A stretch of DNA of 64,000 bases from CBDUXP01 sp965371225 [NCBI: uncultured bacterium] (GTDB lineage Bacteria; Abyssobacteria; SURF-5; CBDUXP01), in contig CBDUXP010000013.1 in assembly GCA_965371225.1 (NCBI GenBank), positions 1 through 64,000 on the forward strand, written 5' to 3'. Below the pieces are notes generated by a model. It was not told the DNA's origin and did no database searches. It worked only from the letters and a program-made list of their open reading frames with translations. Numbering within the stretch: the first letter of the stretch is position 1; the number at the start of each line of letters is the position of its first letter. A program made the position numbers and the translations under genes. This document shows, in pieces, positions 32,776 to 41,602 of the stretch.

Positions 32776-34872
32776 ATGTATGACCGTATTGCTGATCTGC
32801 GCCGCCTGCTGTGGTACGCCGCCGTCACCGGCACCCTGCTCGCGATCGTCGGGCCCGCCGTCAGCATCGCGCACGCCGCGCCCACGCCCGACCGCGACTC
32901 GCGTCCGGAGGCTGTCACCTGCGGCTCGTTGCTGCTGCGGGGCGACGATAACAAAGAAGTCAATCCCGCCCCGATGCTGCACACGGAAGTGAGCATCCAA
33001 GTCACCGGGATGTTGGCGCGGGCCACGGTCACCCAGCGGTTCCGCAATCCGAGCGACACCTGGGCCGAGGGGATCTACGTGTTCCCGCTGCCCGAGGGCG
33101 CGGCGGTGGATCACATGCGCATGCGCGTGGGCGCATTGGTGATCGAAGGGCAGATTCAGGAACGCGCTGAGGCGAAGCGGACCTACGATCGCGCCAAGAG
33201 GCAGGGTAAGCGCGCGAGCCTGGTAGAGCAGGAGCGGCCGAACATTTTCACCACGTCCGTGGCCAACATTGCGCCGCATGCCGAAATCGTCGTGGAGATC
33301 GAGTACCAGGAGACGCTGCGCTACGACCAAGGGCAGTACCGGCTCCGCTTCCCCATGGTGGTCGGGCCCCGGTACATACCGGGATCGGCGGCGGCAGCTC
33401 CCACGCCCAGCCCGGCCACCACGGGGCTCGGGTGGGCGCCGAACACGGATCAGGTGCCCGACGCGTCGCGCATCACGCCGCCCGTGCGACATCCCGACTT
33501 GGGCCACATCAACCCGGTCACCTTGCGCGTCGATCTGGAAGCCGGCCTGGCCCTCACGCGGTTGGAAAGCGCGTATCACCAGGTGGTGGTGAAGGACCTG
33601 GGCGGCGAGCGGTACGACATTCGTCTGGCGGGGCCCGTGCCCGCGGACCGCGATTTCGAGCTGATGTGGGAACCGGTACGGGAGGCCGCGCCCACCGCGG
33701 CGGTGTTTACCGAGCGGGGGGACGACGCAACGTACGCGCTCGTCATGGTCATGCCGCCGCAACCGTCCGCCACGGCGGCGTCCCGACAGCCGCGCGAGAT
33801 GATCATGGTCCTGGACACGTCGGGGTCCATGCACGGCCGGTCCATCGCGCAGGCGAAGCTGGCCATGACGCTCGCCATGCAAACCTTGACGCCGGAGGAT
33901 TACTTCAACGTGGTGCCCTTCAACAGCCGGACCGAATCAATGTTCCCGACTTCGGTGCCCGCGACCGCGGCCAATCTCCGGAATGCGGCGACGTATGTGA
34001 AGCGGCTGCAGGCCGGCGGGGGAACGGAGATGCTGGGCGCGCTGGAAGAAGCGCTCAACGTGCGCGACGATTCCGGCCGCCTGCGCCAGGTGCTCTTCAT
34101 TACGGACGGGGGCGTCGGCAACGAGTTGGAACTGTTCCGCATCATCAAGCAGCGTCTGGGCAACAGCCGCCTGTTCACCGTGGGTGCCGGGTCGGCGCCC
34201 AACAGTCATTTCATGACCAAGGCCGCCCAGTTCGGGCGCGGCACGTTCACGTACATCGGCAGCATCCAGGAGGTGCGGGAGAAGATGGCGGCCCTCTTCC
34301 GCAAGATGGAGCACCCCGCCCTGTCGGACATCTCGATCGACGCCGTCGGCGCCTCGGCGGCCGTGCTCTATCCCGAGTTTATTCCGGACCTGTACCTGGG
34401 TGAGCCGGTGGTGGTCGCGGCCCGGTTTCCGCGCCGGCCCCGGTCCCTGCGCATCCGGGGCCGCACGGGGGACGCGGCGTGGTCGAAGGACGTCAGCCTG
34501 ACGGACGAGGTGGACCGGCCCGGCGTGTCCGTGCTGTGGGCCCGGCGCAAGATCGCGGCGCTCATGGACCAGCGCGTGACAAGGTCCACGAAGCAGGCGG
34601 AGGTGCGTGAGGCGGTGATCCAAGTCGCGCTCGACCATCATCTGGTCAGCAAGTACACGAGCCTCGTCGCGGTGGACGTCACGCCGGTGCGCCCGGATGC
34701 GGACGCGCTCCGCACGCGCGCCATGAAAACCAACCTGCCCGCCGGGTGGAGTTACGAACACGTGTTCGGCATGCCGCGCACCGCCACGTGGGCTCCCGCG
34801 CATCTACTGTTGGGCACGCTGGCGCTGCTGCTGGCGGTGTGCCTGTGGCGGCCGTGGACGCGGTACGCGTGA
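32776..34872 (+). CDS. Sortase target protein with VIT and von Willebrand A domains
   Basis: The 698-residue protein has an N-terminal signal sequence (LLAIVGPAVSIAHAAP, about residues 20-36) and a VIT domain (about 50-190, with the typical VTQRFRNPSDTWAEGIYVFPLPEGAAVDHM). A vWA domain from about residue 340 keeps the metal-ion site DTSGSM. The C-terminus is a sorting signal: MPRTAT (666-671), a hydrophobic stretch, and a basic end RPWTRYA. MPRTAT takes the place of LPXTG. This fits the target family of the Gram-negative dedicated sortase system; after cleavage the protein would be joined to an unknown envelope acceptor. AGGAG at 32764 supports the start. Confidence 0.9.
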   Translation: MYDRIADLRRLLWYAAVTGTLLAIVGPAVSIAHAAPTPDRDSRPEAVTCGSLLLRGDDNKEVNPAPMLHTEVSIQVTGMLARATVTQRFRNPSDTWAEGIYVFPLPEGAAVDHMRMRVGALVIEGQIQERAEAKRTYDRAKRQGKRASLVEQERPNIFTTSVANIAPHAEIVVEIEYQETLRYDQGQYRLRFPMVVGPRYIPGSAAAAPTPSPATTGLGWAPNTDQVPDASRITPPVRHPDLGHINPVTLRVDLEAGLALTRLESAYHQVVVKDLGGERYDIRLAGPVPADRDFELMWEPVREAAPTAAVFTERGDDATYALVMVMPPQPSATAASRQPREMIMVLDTSGSMHGRSIAQAKLAMTLAMQTLTPEDYFNVVPFNSRTESMFPTSVPATAANLRNAATYVKRLQAGGGTEMLGALEEALNVRDDSGRLRQVLFITDGGVGNELELFRIIKQRLGNSRLFTVGAGSAPNSHFMTKAAQFGRGTFTYIGSIQEVREKMAALFRKMEHPALSDISIDAVGASAAVLYPEFIPDLYLGEPVVVAARFPRRPRSLRIRGRTGDAAWSKDVSLTDEVDRPGVSVLWARRKIAALMDQRVTRSTKQAEVREAVIQVALDHHLVSKYTSLVAVDVTPVRPDADALRTRAMKTNLPAGWSYEHVFGMPRTATWAPAHLLLGTLALLLAVCLWRPWTRYA

Positions 34873-35540
34873 GCCGCCGTGCCACCGCGCTGTTGGCCGC
34901 GGCGTGTGCGTTGGTCGGCGTCGCGAACGTCGCCCGGGGCCTCTACATCCCCGCGAAGGCACTGCTCGCGCAACGGCTCATTCAACGCTCGTGGACGCAG
35001 GTCGAGGCGGGCCGGGCGTGGGCCCCGCCGTGGCCGTGGGCGGACACGCAACCGGTGGCGCGCATGCGCGTGCCCGCACACGGGGTGGACTTGTTTATCC
35101 TCGCGGGCGACAGCGGCCGCACCCTCGCGTTCGGCCCCGGACACGCCACGGAAAGCGCCCGGCCCGGGGAGCCGGGCACCGTGCTCGTGAGCGGGCACCG
35201 GGACACTCACTTCCGGTTCCTGCGCCGGGTGGCGCCGGGCGAGGTGGTCGTGCTCGAGACCCCCGACCGCGCGCAGCACCGGTATCGGGTGACGCGGGCC
35301 GAGGTTGTCGACAGCCGGGACGCGCTGATCGTGCACGACCCGGACGTGGAGCGGTTGGTGCTGGTGACGTGCTATCCGTTCGATACGCCGGTGCCCGGCG
35401 GGCCGCTGCGATACGTGGTCACCGCTTCCCCGGAACCGGATGCGCCGGTCACCGGGCTTGCGCTAACTCGTGCGGGGATCCAGGAGCACGCCCGGGTTCA
35501 GGATGCCCGCCGGGTCGAGTTCCGCCTTCGCGGCGCGTAG
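34869..35540 (+). CDS. Class GN sortase
   Basis: The 223-residue transpeptidase has an N-terminal membrane anchor (TALLAAACALVGVANVARGLY) and the sortase catalytic triad: His110 in VSGHRDTHFRFL, Cys168 in LVTCYPFD and Arg181 in GPLRYVV. It should cleave the MPRTAT signal of the preceding protein. The GTG at 34869 overlaps the target gene stop codon (GTGA), so the two are translationally coupled. The sortase domain ends near residue 188. The last 26 codons read through the 3' end of the convergent FAD-oxidase gene, an overlap of 78 bases. Confidence 0.9.
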   Translation: MSRRATALLAAACALVGVANVARGLYIPAKALLAQRLIQRSWTQVEAGRAWAPPWPWADTQPVARMRVPAHGVDLFILAGDSGRTLAFGPGHATESARPGEPGTVLVSGHRDTHFRFLRRVAPGEVVVLETPDRAQHRYRVTRAEVVDSRDALIVHDPDVERLVLVTCYPFDTPVPGGPLRYVVTASPEPDAPVTGLALTRAGIQEHARVQDARRVEFRLRGA

Positions 35541-37088
35541 CGCCCGGGCGAACGGTTCCGGCCGCTGCCGGTCGTACCACGGCCGGTGATCCCGGCCGAC
35601 GGCGTGGTGGTGCGTGATCGTCCCGCCGTTACTCAGGACCGCCTCGGCGGCCGCCTGTTTGATCTCGTCCCACTGTTCGATCTGGCTGCCCTTCTTCCCT
35701 TCGGCGAAGATGGTGAAGTACGGCGCCGGGCCGTCCGGGTACAGGTGCGTGAACCGGCAGGTCATGTCCCCCTGGCCGCATACGCCCTTGATCGCTGCCC
35801 GCCCCGCCTCCATCACTTCGTGGTAGAACGCTTCGAACGCGCTCCAGGGGATCGCGGTTTCGAACGTTTCGCACACGATGCCCATGCGAATGAGCGTGTC
35901 GCGCATGTACGGCGCCTGCAGGAACGCTTTGCGCCACGCGCCTGCCGCGCCGCCGCGCGTGGCGGCCGCATCCGTGCGCGTTTGGCCCGCGTCCTCGTCC
36001 GCCTCACCGCCCGCATCGCGGCAGCATTCCAGCGCGCGCGCCATCCACGGGTCCAGGGGATGGTCCGCCGATTCGAACCCGAGCACCAGGATGGCGTGCT
36101 CGCCGGTGCCCGCGCCGCTGTTGGCCGCTTCCGCTGCGTCGAGCAATCGACAGTTGGTCGGGTAGAGCCCGCTTTGGGCCAGCTGCCGCGCCGCCTCCGC
36201 TCCGCGGAGGAACCCGTCCTCGCCGGGAAACCGGACCGGGGCGGACGCGCGATAGACGGGCCGGTCCTGCAGGCGCATCCACGCTTCGGTGATGATGCCC
36301 AGGGTGCCCTCCGAGCCGGCGAGCAGGCGATCCGGGCTCGGCCCCGCGCCCGAGCCGGGCAACCGCCGACTTTCCAAGATGCCCGTGGGAGTTACGCACC
36401 GGAGCGATTCCACGAAGTCTTCGATGTGCGTATATAAGGTGGCATAGTGGCCCCCGGAGCGGGTGGCGATCCAGCCGCCGAGGGTCGAAAATTCGAACGA
36501 CTGCGGGAAGTGGCGCAGGGTCAGGCCGTGCGGCCGCAGCGCGTCTTCGAGTGCCGGGCCGAAGATGCCGGCCTGAATGCGCGCCGCCCGCGACATCTTG
36601 TCGATCTCGATCACCTGGTCCAGCTCGCGCAGGTCGATGGTGACGACGCCGGCGTAGCTGTCGTCCACGGCGCCTGGCTCCACGCCGCCCACCACGGAGG
36701 ACCCGCCGCCGTAGGGGATCGCGGCCGCGTTGGCGTCCGTGCACCAGTCCAGCAACGCCACCACGTCCCCTTCCGTGCGGGGTAGCGCAACCAGGTCCGG
36801 CGGCGCGTCGAACTCGCCCCGGGCGCCGCGCACCACGTCCCGAAAAGACTTGCCGTACGTGTGGGCGGCCCGTTCGTAGGGATCGGTGGTGCAGATGCCG
36901 GCCAGCGGCGCCGGCACGGTCAAGCGGGGGGCGCGGAGGTCGAGATCGTCCAGGCGCGGTTCCGGGTCGGGGGTGAGGTCGGCGCCGGGGAAATGGTGTT
37001 GGACCACGTAATCGACCATGACCTGCTGCATGGCATCGTCCGTCTGGTCCGCGTACCCCCAGCCCCAGAATTTGCGCTGCCGTCCCAT
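35463..37088 (-). CDS. FAD-binding oxidase, alkyldihydroxyacetonephosphate-synthase-like
   Basis: The 541-residue protein opens with RKFWGWGYADQ, typical of AGPS-like enzymes. It has a PCMH FAD-binding domain with IPYGGGSSVVGGVEP and LRHFPQSFEFSTLGGWIATRSGGHYATLYTHIEDFVESL (residues about 145-240), then LLAGSEGTLGIITEAWMRL and a C-terminal cap domain ending LDPAGILNPGVLLDP. The family includes ether-lipid synthase and D-2-hydroxyacid/D-lactate dehydrogenases. No ether-lipid genes are adjacent, so the substrate stays open. GGGGAG upstream supports the start. Its 3' end overlaps the sortase gene tail-to-tail. Confidence 0.85.
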   Translation of the reverse strand: MGRQRKFWGWGYADQTDDAMQQVMVDYVVQHHFPGADLTPDPEPRLDDLDLRAPRLTVPAPLAGICTTDPYERAAHTYGKSFRDVVRGARGEFDAPPDLVALPRTEGDVVALLDWCTDANAAAIPYGGGSSVVGGVEPGAVDDSYAGVVTIDLRELDQVIEIDKMSRAARIQAGIFGPALEDALRPHGLTLRHFPQSFEFSTLGGWIATRSGGHYATLYTHIEDFVESLRCVTPTGILESRRLPGSGAGPSPDRLLAGSEGTLGIITEAWMRLQDRPVYRASAPVRFPGEDGFLRGAEAARQLAQSGLYPTNCRLLDAAEAANSGAGTGEHAILVLGFESADHPLDPWMARALECCRDAGGEADEDAGQTRTDAAATRGGAAGAWRKAFLQAPYMRDTLIRMGIVCETFETAIPWSAFEAFYHEVMEAGRAAIKGVCGQGDMTCRFTHLYPDGPAPYFTIFAEGKKGSQIEQWDEIKQAAAEAVLSNGGTITHHHAVGRDHRPWYDRQRPEPFARALRAAKAELDPAGILNPGVLLDPRTS

Positions 37089-37244
37089 GTGATCCCGCTC
37101 CCCCAGGTGCCGGGCACCCCACCAGCGTGCACTCTAGCACGCGCCGGCTTGCCGGGCCGCGGCCGCGCGATGTCGCCGGGTCGGTGGTTGCGGTACAGTT
37201 GAAGGGCGTACGCGCAGGCCCGCCGCCGCCAGTACCACGCCGTT

Positions 37245-38108
37245 ATGCGCACCAGCACTGCTCCCGACACGTCGGGCCGGGCCGTCGGCACCAGCCGCAT
37301 CCTCGCGGATGCCCACGTGCATATCTACAGCTGCTTCGCCCTGGCCCGGTTCTTCGACGCCGCGTGGACCAATTTTTCCCGCGAGGCGGCCGGCGGGCCG
37401 TTTACCGGTGTGCTGCTGCTGGCGGAGACCGCGGAGGATGACTGGTTCGCCGCGTTGGGGGTTCGAGCCGATGCGGGCGAGTCCGTCGATGGGCAGGCCG
37501 CGACTCCCTGGCGCCCGCAGCGCACGGGGGAAGCGGAATCCTTGCGCATCGCGGGGCCGGAGTCGGAGAGCTTGTTGCTGATCGCGGGACGCCAACTCGT
37601 CACGCGCGAGCGGCTCGAGGTGTTGGCGCTGGGGACGGCGGCGCGGTTCGACGATGGGCTGCCCCTGTCGCAGGCGGTGGACCAAGTGCGCGCGGCGGGC
37701 GCCGTGCCGGTGCTGCCCTGGGGCTTCGGGAAGTGGTGGGGCCGGCGGGGCGCGGTGCTCCGGGCGTACCTGGAGACGGTGGCCGCCGGGGCGCTTTTCG
37801 TGGGGGACAACGGCAGCCGCCCGCAGTTTGCGCCCACCCCCGCCCCCTTCCGGCAGGCGGCCGCGCGTGGGGTCCGCATGTTGCCGGGGACGGATCCCCT
37901 GCCGCTGGCGGCGGAATGCACCCGGGTGGGGAGCTATGGCTTTTACGTGCGGGCGTCCCTGGACCCTGAACATCCCGCGCGCTCCGTGCGGGCGGCGCTG
38001 CAGGCTTCGGGCGTGGCCCCCGTGGCGTACGGTGCGCGCAAGACGCCGCCCCTGTTTGTCTGGCGGCAGGCGGCCCTACAGTTCCGGCAGGCGGGCAGGG
38101 CGACGTGA
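37245..38108 (+). CDS. PHP-like putative metal-dependent hydrolase at the start of the glycan locus
   Basis: The 287-residue protein begins its conserved part with ILADAHVHIYSCFALARFF, an H-x-H metal-binding pattern as in PHP or TIM-barrel amidohydrolase-like phosphoesterases. Later it has VLALGTAARFDDGLPLSQAVDQVRAAGAVPVLPWGFGKWWGRRG and GDNGSRPQFAPTP. The fold assignment is tentative and I know no function for this subgroup. Its stop overlaps the start of the next glycosyltransferase gene (GTGA), which ties it to the glycan locus. Confidence 0.55.
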   Translation: MRTSTAPDTSGRAVGTSRILADAHVHIYSCFALARFFDAAWTNFSREAAGGPFTGVLLLAETAEDDWFAALGVRADAGESVDGQAATPWRPQRTGEAESLRIAGPESESLLLIAGRQLVTRERLEVLALGTAARFDDGLPLSQAVDQVRAAGAVPVLPWGFGKWWGRRGAVLRAYLETVAAGALFVGDNGSRPQFAPTPAPFRQAAARGVRMLPGTDPLPLAAECTRVGSYGFYVRASLDPEHPARSVRAALQASGVAPVAYGARKTPPLFVWRQAALQFRQAGRAT

Positions 38109-39307
38109 GGCCGGGTATGCGCGCGCTGATGGTGGAACCGCAGCCGTTCTTCTCCCCGCGCGGGTCCCCGCTGCAGGTGTATTACCGCGTGCAGGTCTTG
38201 GCGGAGCTGGGCGTGAAAGTGGACCTGCTCACGTACGGGGAGGGGCAGGACGTGGACCTCCCGGGCGTGCGGATGATCCGCATCCCCCGCTTCGCGAGTC
38301 TCGGCCACGTGAAGACGGGCCCGTCCCTGCTCAAGGCGTTTCTGGACGTGTTTCTGGCGCTCTGGACGATCGGGCTGCTGTTGCGCCACCGGTACGATTT
38401 CGTACACGCGCACGAAGAGGCGGTGTTCTTCTGCCGCTTCTTGAAGCCGCTGTTCCGCTTCAAGCTCGTGTACGAGATGCACTCGCAGCTGCCGGAGCAA
38501 TTGCGCAATTTCGATTTCACCACGTCCCGCGCATTGATCTGGGCGTTCGAGCGGCTGGAAGCGACCGCGCTGCACGCTGCCGATGCCGTGATCACCATCT
38601 GCCCGGCGCTGGCCGATTACGCGACGGGGGTGCTCGCGCAGCCGGACAAGCACGTGCTGATCGAGAACTCGCTGTTCGAACCGGTCAAGCTGGCCGGGAC
38701 GGCGGGGGACGGCGCCTCGCCCCCGGCCGGGGCCAATGGGGATGCGGGCGTCGACTTGCCCGCCGGCCGCCCGCTCATCGTGTATGCGGGAACCCTGGAG
38801 GCGTACCAGGGCATCGAGTTGCTGTTGCGCGCGTTCCGGCTCTTGCGCGCGGACGAGCCGGCGGCGTTCCTGCTGGTGGCGGGCGGCACGGCGGATCACG
38901 TGGAGCACTACCGCGCCCTGGCGGCGGACCTGAAATTGCGCGACGACTGCGTGTTCACCGGCCGCGTGCCGCCGGCCGTGGCGAAGGCGTTCTGTGCGCG
39001 CGCCGACGTGCAGGTGTCGGCCCGCATCGAGGGCATGAACACGCCGCTCAAGGTCTACGAGCAGTTGGCCAGCGGGGTGCCGCTCGTGGCGACGGATATC
39101 TACGCGCACACCCAAGTGCTGGACGACGCCGTGGCTTTTCTCGTCCAGCCCACGCCCGAGGCTTTCAGCGCGGGCTTGGCCGCCGCGCTGGGAGACGCGC
39201 CTGCCGCGGCGCGCAAGGTGGACGCCGCCAAGCGCCTCTACGACCAAAAGTATGCACGGCACGCGTACGTGGCCAAGATGGAGGAGTTCCTCGGGAAGCT
39301 CGCGTGA
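38105..39307 (+). CDS. Glycosyltransferase family 4
   Basis: The 400-residue protein has a GT-B fold: the N-terminal domain shows EPQPFFSPRGSPLQVYYRVQVLAELG and DFVHAHEEAVFF; the C-terminal domain shows LIVYAGTLEAYQGIELLLRAFRLL and the donor-site ASGVPLVATDIYAHTQVLDDAVAFLVQP. It transfers a sugar from a nucleotide donor to a lipid-linked or growing glycan. The GTG at 38105 overlaps the preceding stop; an ATG at 38117 is possible. With the PHP-like gene it forms a two-gene unit before a 564-base gap. Confidence 0.85.
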   Translation: MRPGMRALMVEPQPFFSPRGSPLQVYYRVQVLAELGVKVDLLTYGEGQDVDLPGVRMIRIPRFASLGHVKTGPSLLKAFLDVFLALWTIGLLLRHRYDFVHAHEEAVFFCRFLKPLFRFKLVYEMHSQLPEQLRNFDFTTSRALIWAFERLEATALHAADAVITICPALADYATGVLAQPDKHVLIENSLFEPVKLAGTAGDGASPPAGANGDAGVDLPAGRPLIVYAGTLEAYQGIELLLRAFRLLRADEPAAFLLVAGGTADHVEHYRALAADLKLRDDCVFTGRVPPAVAKAFCARADVQVSARIEGMNTPLKVYEQLASGVPLVATDIYAHTQVLDDAVAFLVQPTPEAFSAGLAAALGDAPAAARKVDAAKRLYDQKYARHAYVAKMEEFLGKLA

Positions 39308-39871
39308 ACGCTGCCGGCGGCTGCCCTGCCGCCATCTTCGGTAGGGGCGGGCCGCTTCAGTGAGTCCCGGCCGGGGCCGATAGGTAATCGGGGTCGGTGC
39401 CGGAGGGGGGATAGTTTCAACGCAGTCGTAGAGGGAGTCCGTGTCCGGCGCAAGCCGCGGGGCCGGCGTTCCGGGAGAGCCGCAGGGGGGGCATCGTGCT
39501 CATAAGCTGTTGTAGGTCTGGTACTTCCGGTCGTAGGCTCTTTCGGGAACGTTGCCGGTGACGTCCCGGAAAACAGAACATTTAGTGACTAAACAGCGTC
39601 ATGGATAAATCGTTGCAAGACAGGAACTTGGCTCGTACGGGTGGTAGACTTGGGCACGCTGGAAGCGAGTCCGCGACCCGCCGCCCGGACCTGATCCCGC
39701 AGATCTGTCGTCGCGCGTCCCCCGTGCACAGCCCGGGCTGGTGCGCTGGAGGCCGGGGTGTCGGCGCGGATCGGCCGTTTGGGGCTTGGTCCGGCGGCTC
39801 CGGCTGCCGGGGGGTGGGGGCTCCCAGGCAATGGTAGGGTTCAGAAGGATTGCAGGATGGAGGAGGATGGT
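39308..39871 (+). other. Long intergenic region inside the glycan locus
   Basis: About 564 bases without a convincing gene. The left part is GC-rich with several short G-runs. Near 39570-39615 it becomes AT-richer and contains TTTAGT-G-ACTAAA (39581-39593), a perfect 6-base inverted repeat. At 39652-39666, GGGCACGCTGGAAGC keeps the sigma-54 GG-N10-GC spacing but matches the -12 box poorly. Its size and make-up suggest a regulatory leader for the seven-gene plus-strand set that follows. Confidence 0.45.
39652..39666 (+). promoter_or_regulatory. Weak sigma-54 promoter candidate before the epimerase gene
   Basis: GGGCACGCTGGAAGC has GG (39653-39654) and GC (39665-39666) 10 bases apart and a full GGCACG -24 box, but AAGC instead of TTGC at -12. 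The palindrome at 39581-39593 would lie about 90 bases upstream of the predicted start. In GC-rich DNA such matches arise by chance, so this is only a candidate. Confidence 0.28.
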
Positions 39872-40858
39872 ATGACCCCCACGGTGTTGGTGACGGGGGC
39901 CAACGGCTACACCGGCAAGTACATGTGCGAGTATTTGGCCCAGCAGGGCGTTGCCACGCGGGGCATGTACTGGCCGCCGGACGGGGAGCCGGATTACGCG
40001 CACGAGAACCTGGAGCTGGTGCCCGGGGACCTGCGCGATCGGGAAACCCTGAAGCCGGCGCTGGACGGTATAGAGGTGGTCTACAACATCGCGGCGCTCT
40101 ACCGCACCATGACCGTCTCGGAGCAGATGTACTTCGATGTGAACGCCGCCGGGGTGGGAAACTTGGTGGAACTCGCCGCCGAAGCCGGCGTGCGCCGGTT
40201 CGTCCAGTGTTCGACCATGGGGGTGCACGGTACGGTGGCCGACCCTCCCGGGACGGAAGAGGCGCCCATCCAGCCGGACGATTACTACCAGCTCACGAAA
40301 CTGAAGGGCGAAGAGATCGCCCGCGAACTGGGCCAGCAGTTGAACTTGCCCATGGCCATCGTGCGCCCGGCGGCCATCTACGGGCCGCGGGAGACGCGGT
40401 TCCGCAAGCTGGCGCAGCTGATCAGCCGCGGCCGGTTCGTCATGTTCGGCGATGGGGAGGTGCTGTACCACTTCGTCCACGTGCGGGACCTGTGCGACGG
40501 ATTCATCCTCTGCGCTGAGCTGGACCAGGCCGTGGGCGAAACCTACCTCATTGCCGACGACCACGCCGTGACGCTGAATACCGTGGTGCGGGTGCTAGCC
40601 GAGGCCACCGGCAAGAAGCCGCCGCGTCTGCACGTGCCCTTCGCCGTACTGCAAACCGCGAGCATCGCCTGCGAGTTTGCGTGTAAGCCTTTTGGGATTT
40701 CGCCGCCGCTGCACCGCCGCAGGGCCGCGTGGTTCCGCTCTACCCGGTCGTTCGATATCGGGAAGGCGCGGCGCGAGTTGGGGTACGAACCGAAAGTGAA
40801 GACGGAGCAAGGGCTCACGGAGATGGTGCAGTCATTCGCGGAGGCCGGCTGGTTATAA
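39872..40858 (+). CDS. NAD-dependent epimerase/dehydratase (extended SDR)
   Basis: The 328-residue extended SDR has the cofactor motif TGANGYTGKY at residues about 8-17, the catalytic serine/threonine region RFVQCSTMGVHG and the YYQLTK tyrosine-lysine pair. It also has RPAAIYGPRETRF and FVHVRDLCDGFILCAE, typical of sugar-nucleotide epimerases, dehydratases or reductases. It likely makes or modifies an activated sugar for the glycan. AGGAGG five bases before the ATG at 39872 fixes the start. It is the first gene of a plus-strand run to 47979. Confidence 0.85.
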   Translation: MTPTVLVTGANGYTGKYMCEYLAQQGVATRGMYWPPDGEPDYAHENLELVPGDLRDRETLKPALDGIEVVYNIAALYRTMTVSEQMYFDVNAAGVGNLVELAAEAGVRRFVQCSTMGVHGTVADPPGTEEAPIQPDDYYQLTKLKGEEIARELGQQLNLPMAIVRPAAIYGPRETRFRKLAQLISRGRFVMFGDGEVLYHFVHVRDLCDGFILCAELDQAVGETYLIADDHAVTLNTVVRVLAEATGKKPPRLHVPFAVLQTASIACEFACKPFGISPPLHRRRAAWFRSTRSFDIGKARRELGYEPKVKTEQGLTEMVQSFAEAGWL

Positions 40859-40901
40859 CGCCGCAGCCGGGCCGGGGGGCCCGGGGTGGAGGGACAGACG
40901 T

Positions 40902-41585
40902 ATGAGCCACAGCCCGGTTGCCGAGCACGAACTCGTGACGCGCGAACGGTTCGACGCGTGGTCGGATTCCTACATGTTCGACCACGTGCGCCCGTGGCTC
41001 GCGTACAACCAGCGGCAGGTGCTCGGGCGGATCGACTGGGCGCGGACGCGGCGGGTGCTGGACATCGCGTGCGGCAGCGGGTACGCGGTCTACGAAGCCG
41101 GCGCGCGTTTGCGCGCGACCCCCGGCGGCATGGCGTGCGGCTGCGACATTTCCGTCGCCATGCTCGGCCGGCGCACCCCGGCGGGGGACGGAGCACCGTC
41201 CCGCACCTATTTCCAGGCAGCGAGCGCGCAGGCCCTGCCCTACGCGACCGGCACGTTCGATGCCGTGCTTTGCACCACTGCGTTCCACCACTTTCCCGAC
41301 CCGGCGGCCGCGCTCACCGAAATCCGGCGGATCCTGCGGCCCGGGGGGCAGCTCCTCATCGGCGACATCTGCCGCAACCTGTCCCTGGGCACCTGGGTGT
41401 GGGACCGGTTGCACCGGTGGTTCGAGCGGGCCCACGTGCAGTACTACCGCACGGATGAACTGTTCGCGCTGTTCGCGGGAGCGGGATTCGAGGACGTGGC
41501 CCTGACGGAACTGGCGCCGTCGTACAGCGAAACCAAGAAGCTAGTGCGCAAGTTCGCGCTCTTCCGCGCGGTCGCGCCGGTGTAA
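40902..41585 (+). CDS. Class I SAM-dependent methyltransferase
   Basis: The 227-residue protein has motif I VLDIACGSGYAVYEAG, followed by FQAASAQALPYATGTFDAVLCTTAFHHFPDPAAALTEIRRILRPGGQLLIGDI, the classical Ubie/Methyltransf_11 pattern. It probably methylates a sugar or lipid intermediate. It lies 43 bases after the epimerase gene with GGAGGG upstream, consistent with one operon. Confidence 0.87.
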   Translation: MSHSPVAEHELVTRERFDAWSDSYMFDHVRPWLAYNQRQVLGRIDWARTRRVLDIACGSGYAVYEAGARLRATPGGMACGCDISVAMLGRRTPAGDGAPSRTYFQAASAQALPYATGTFDAVLCTTAFHHFPDPAAALTEIRRILRPGGQLLIGDICRNLSLGTWVWDRLHRWFERAHVQYYRTDELFALFAGAGFEDVALTELAPSYSETKKLVRKFALFRAVAPV

Positions 41586-41602
41586 GGGGGCGCCTGCGTC
41601 GC

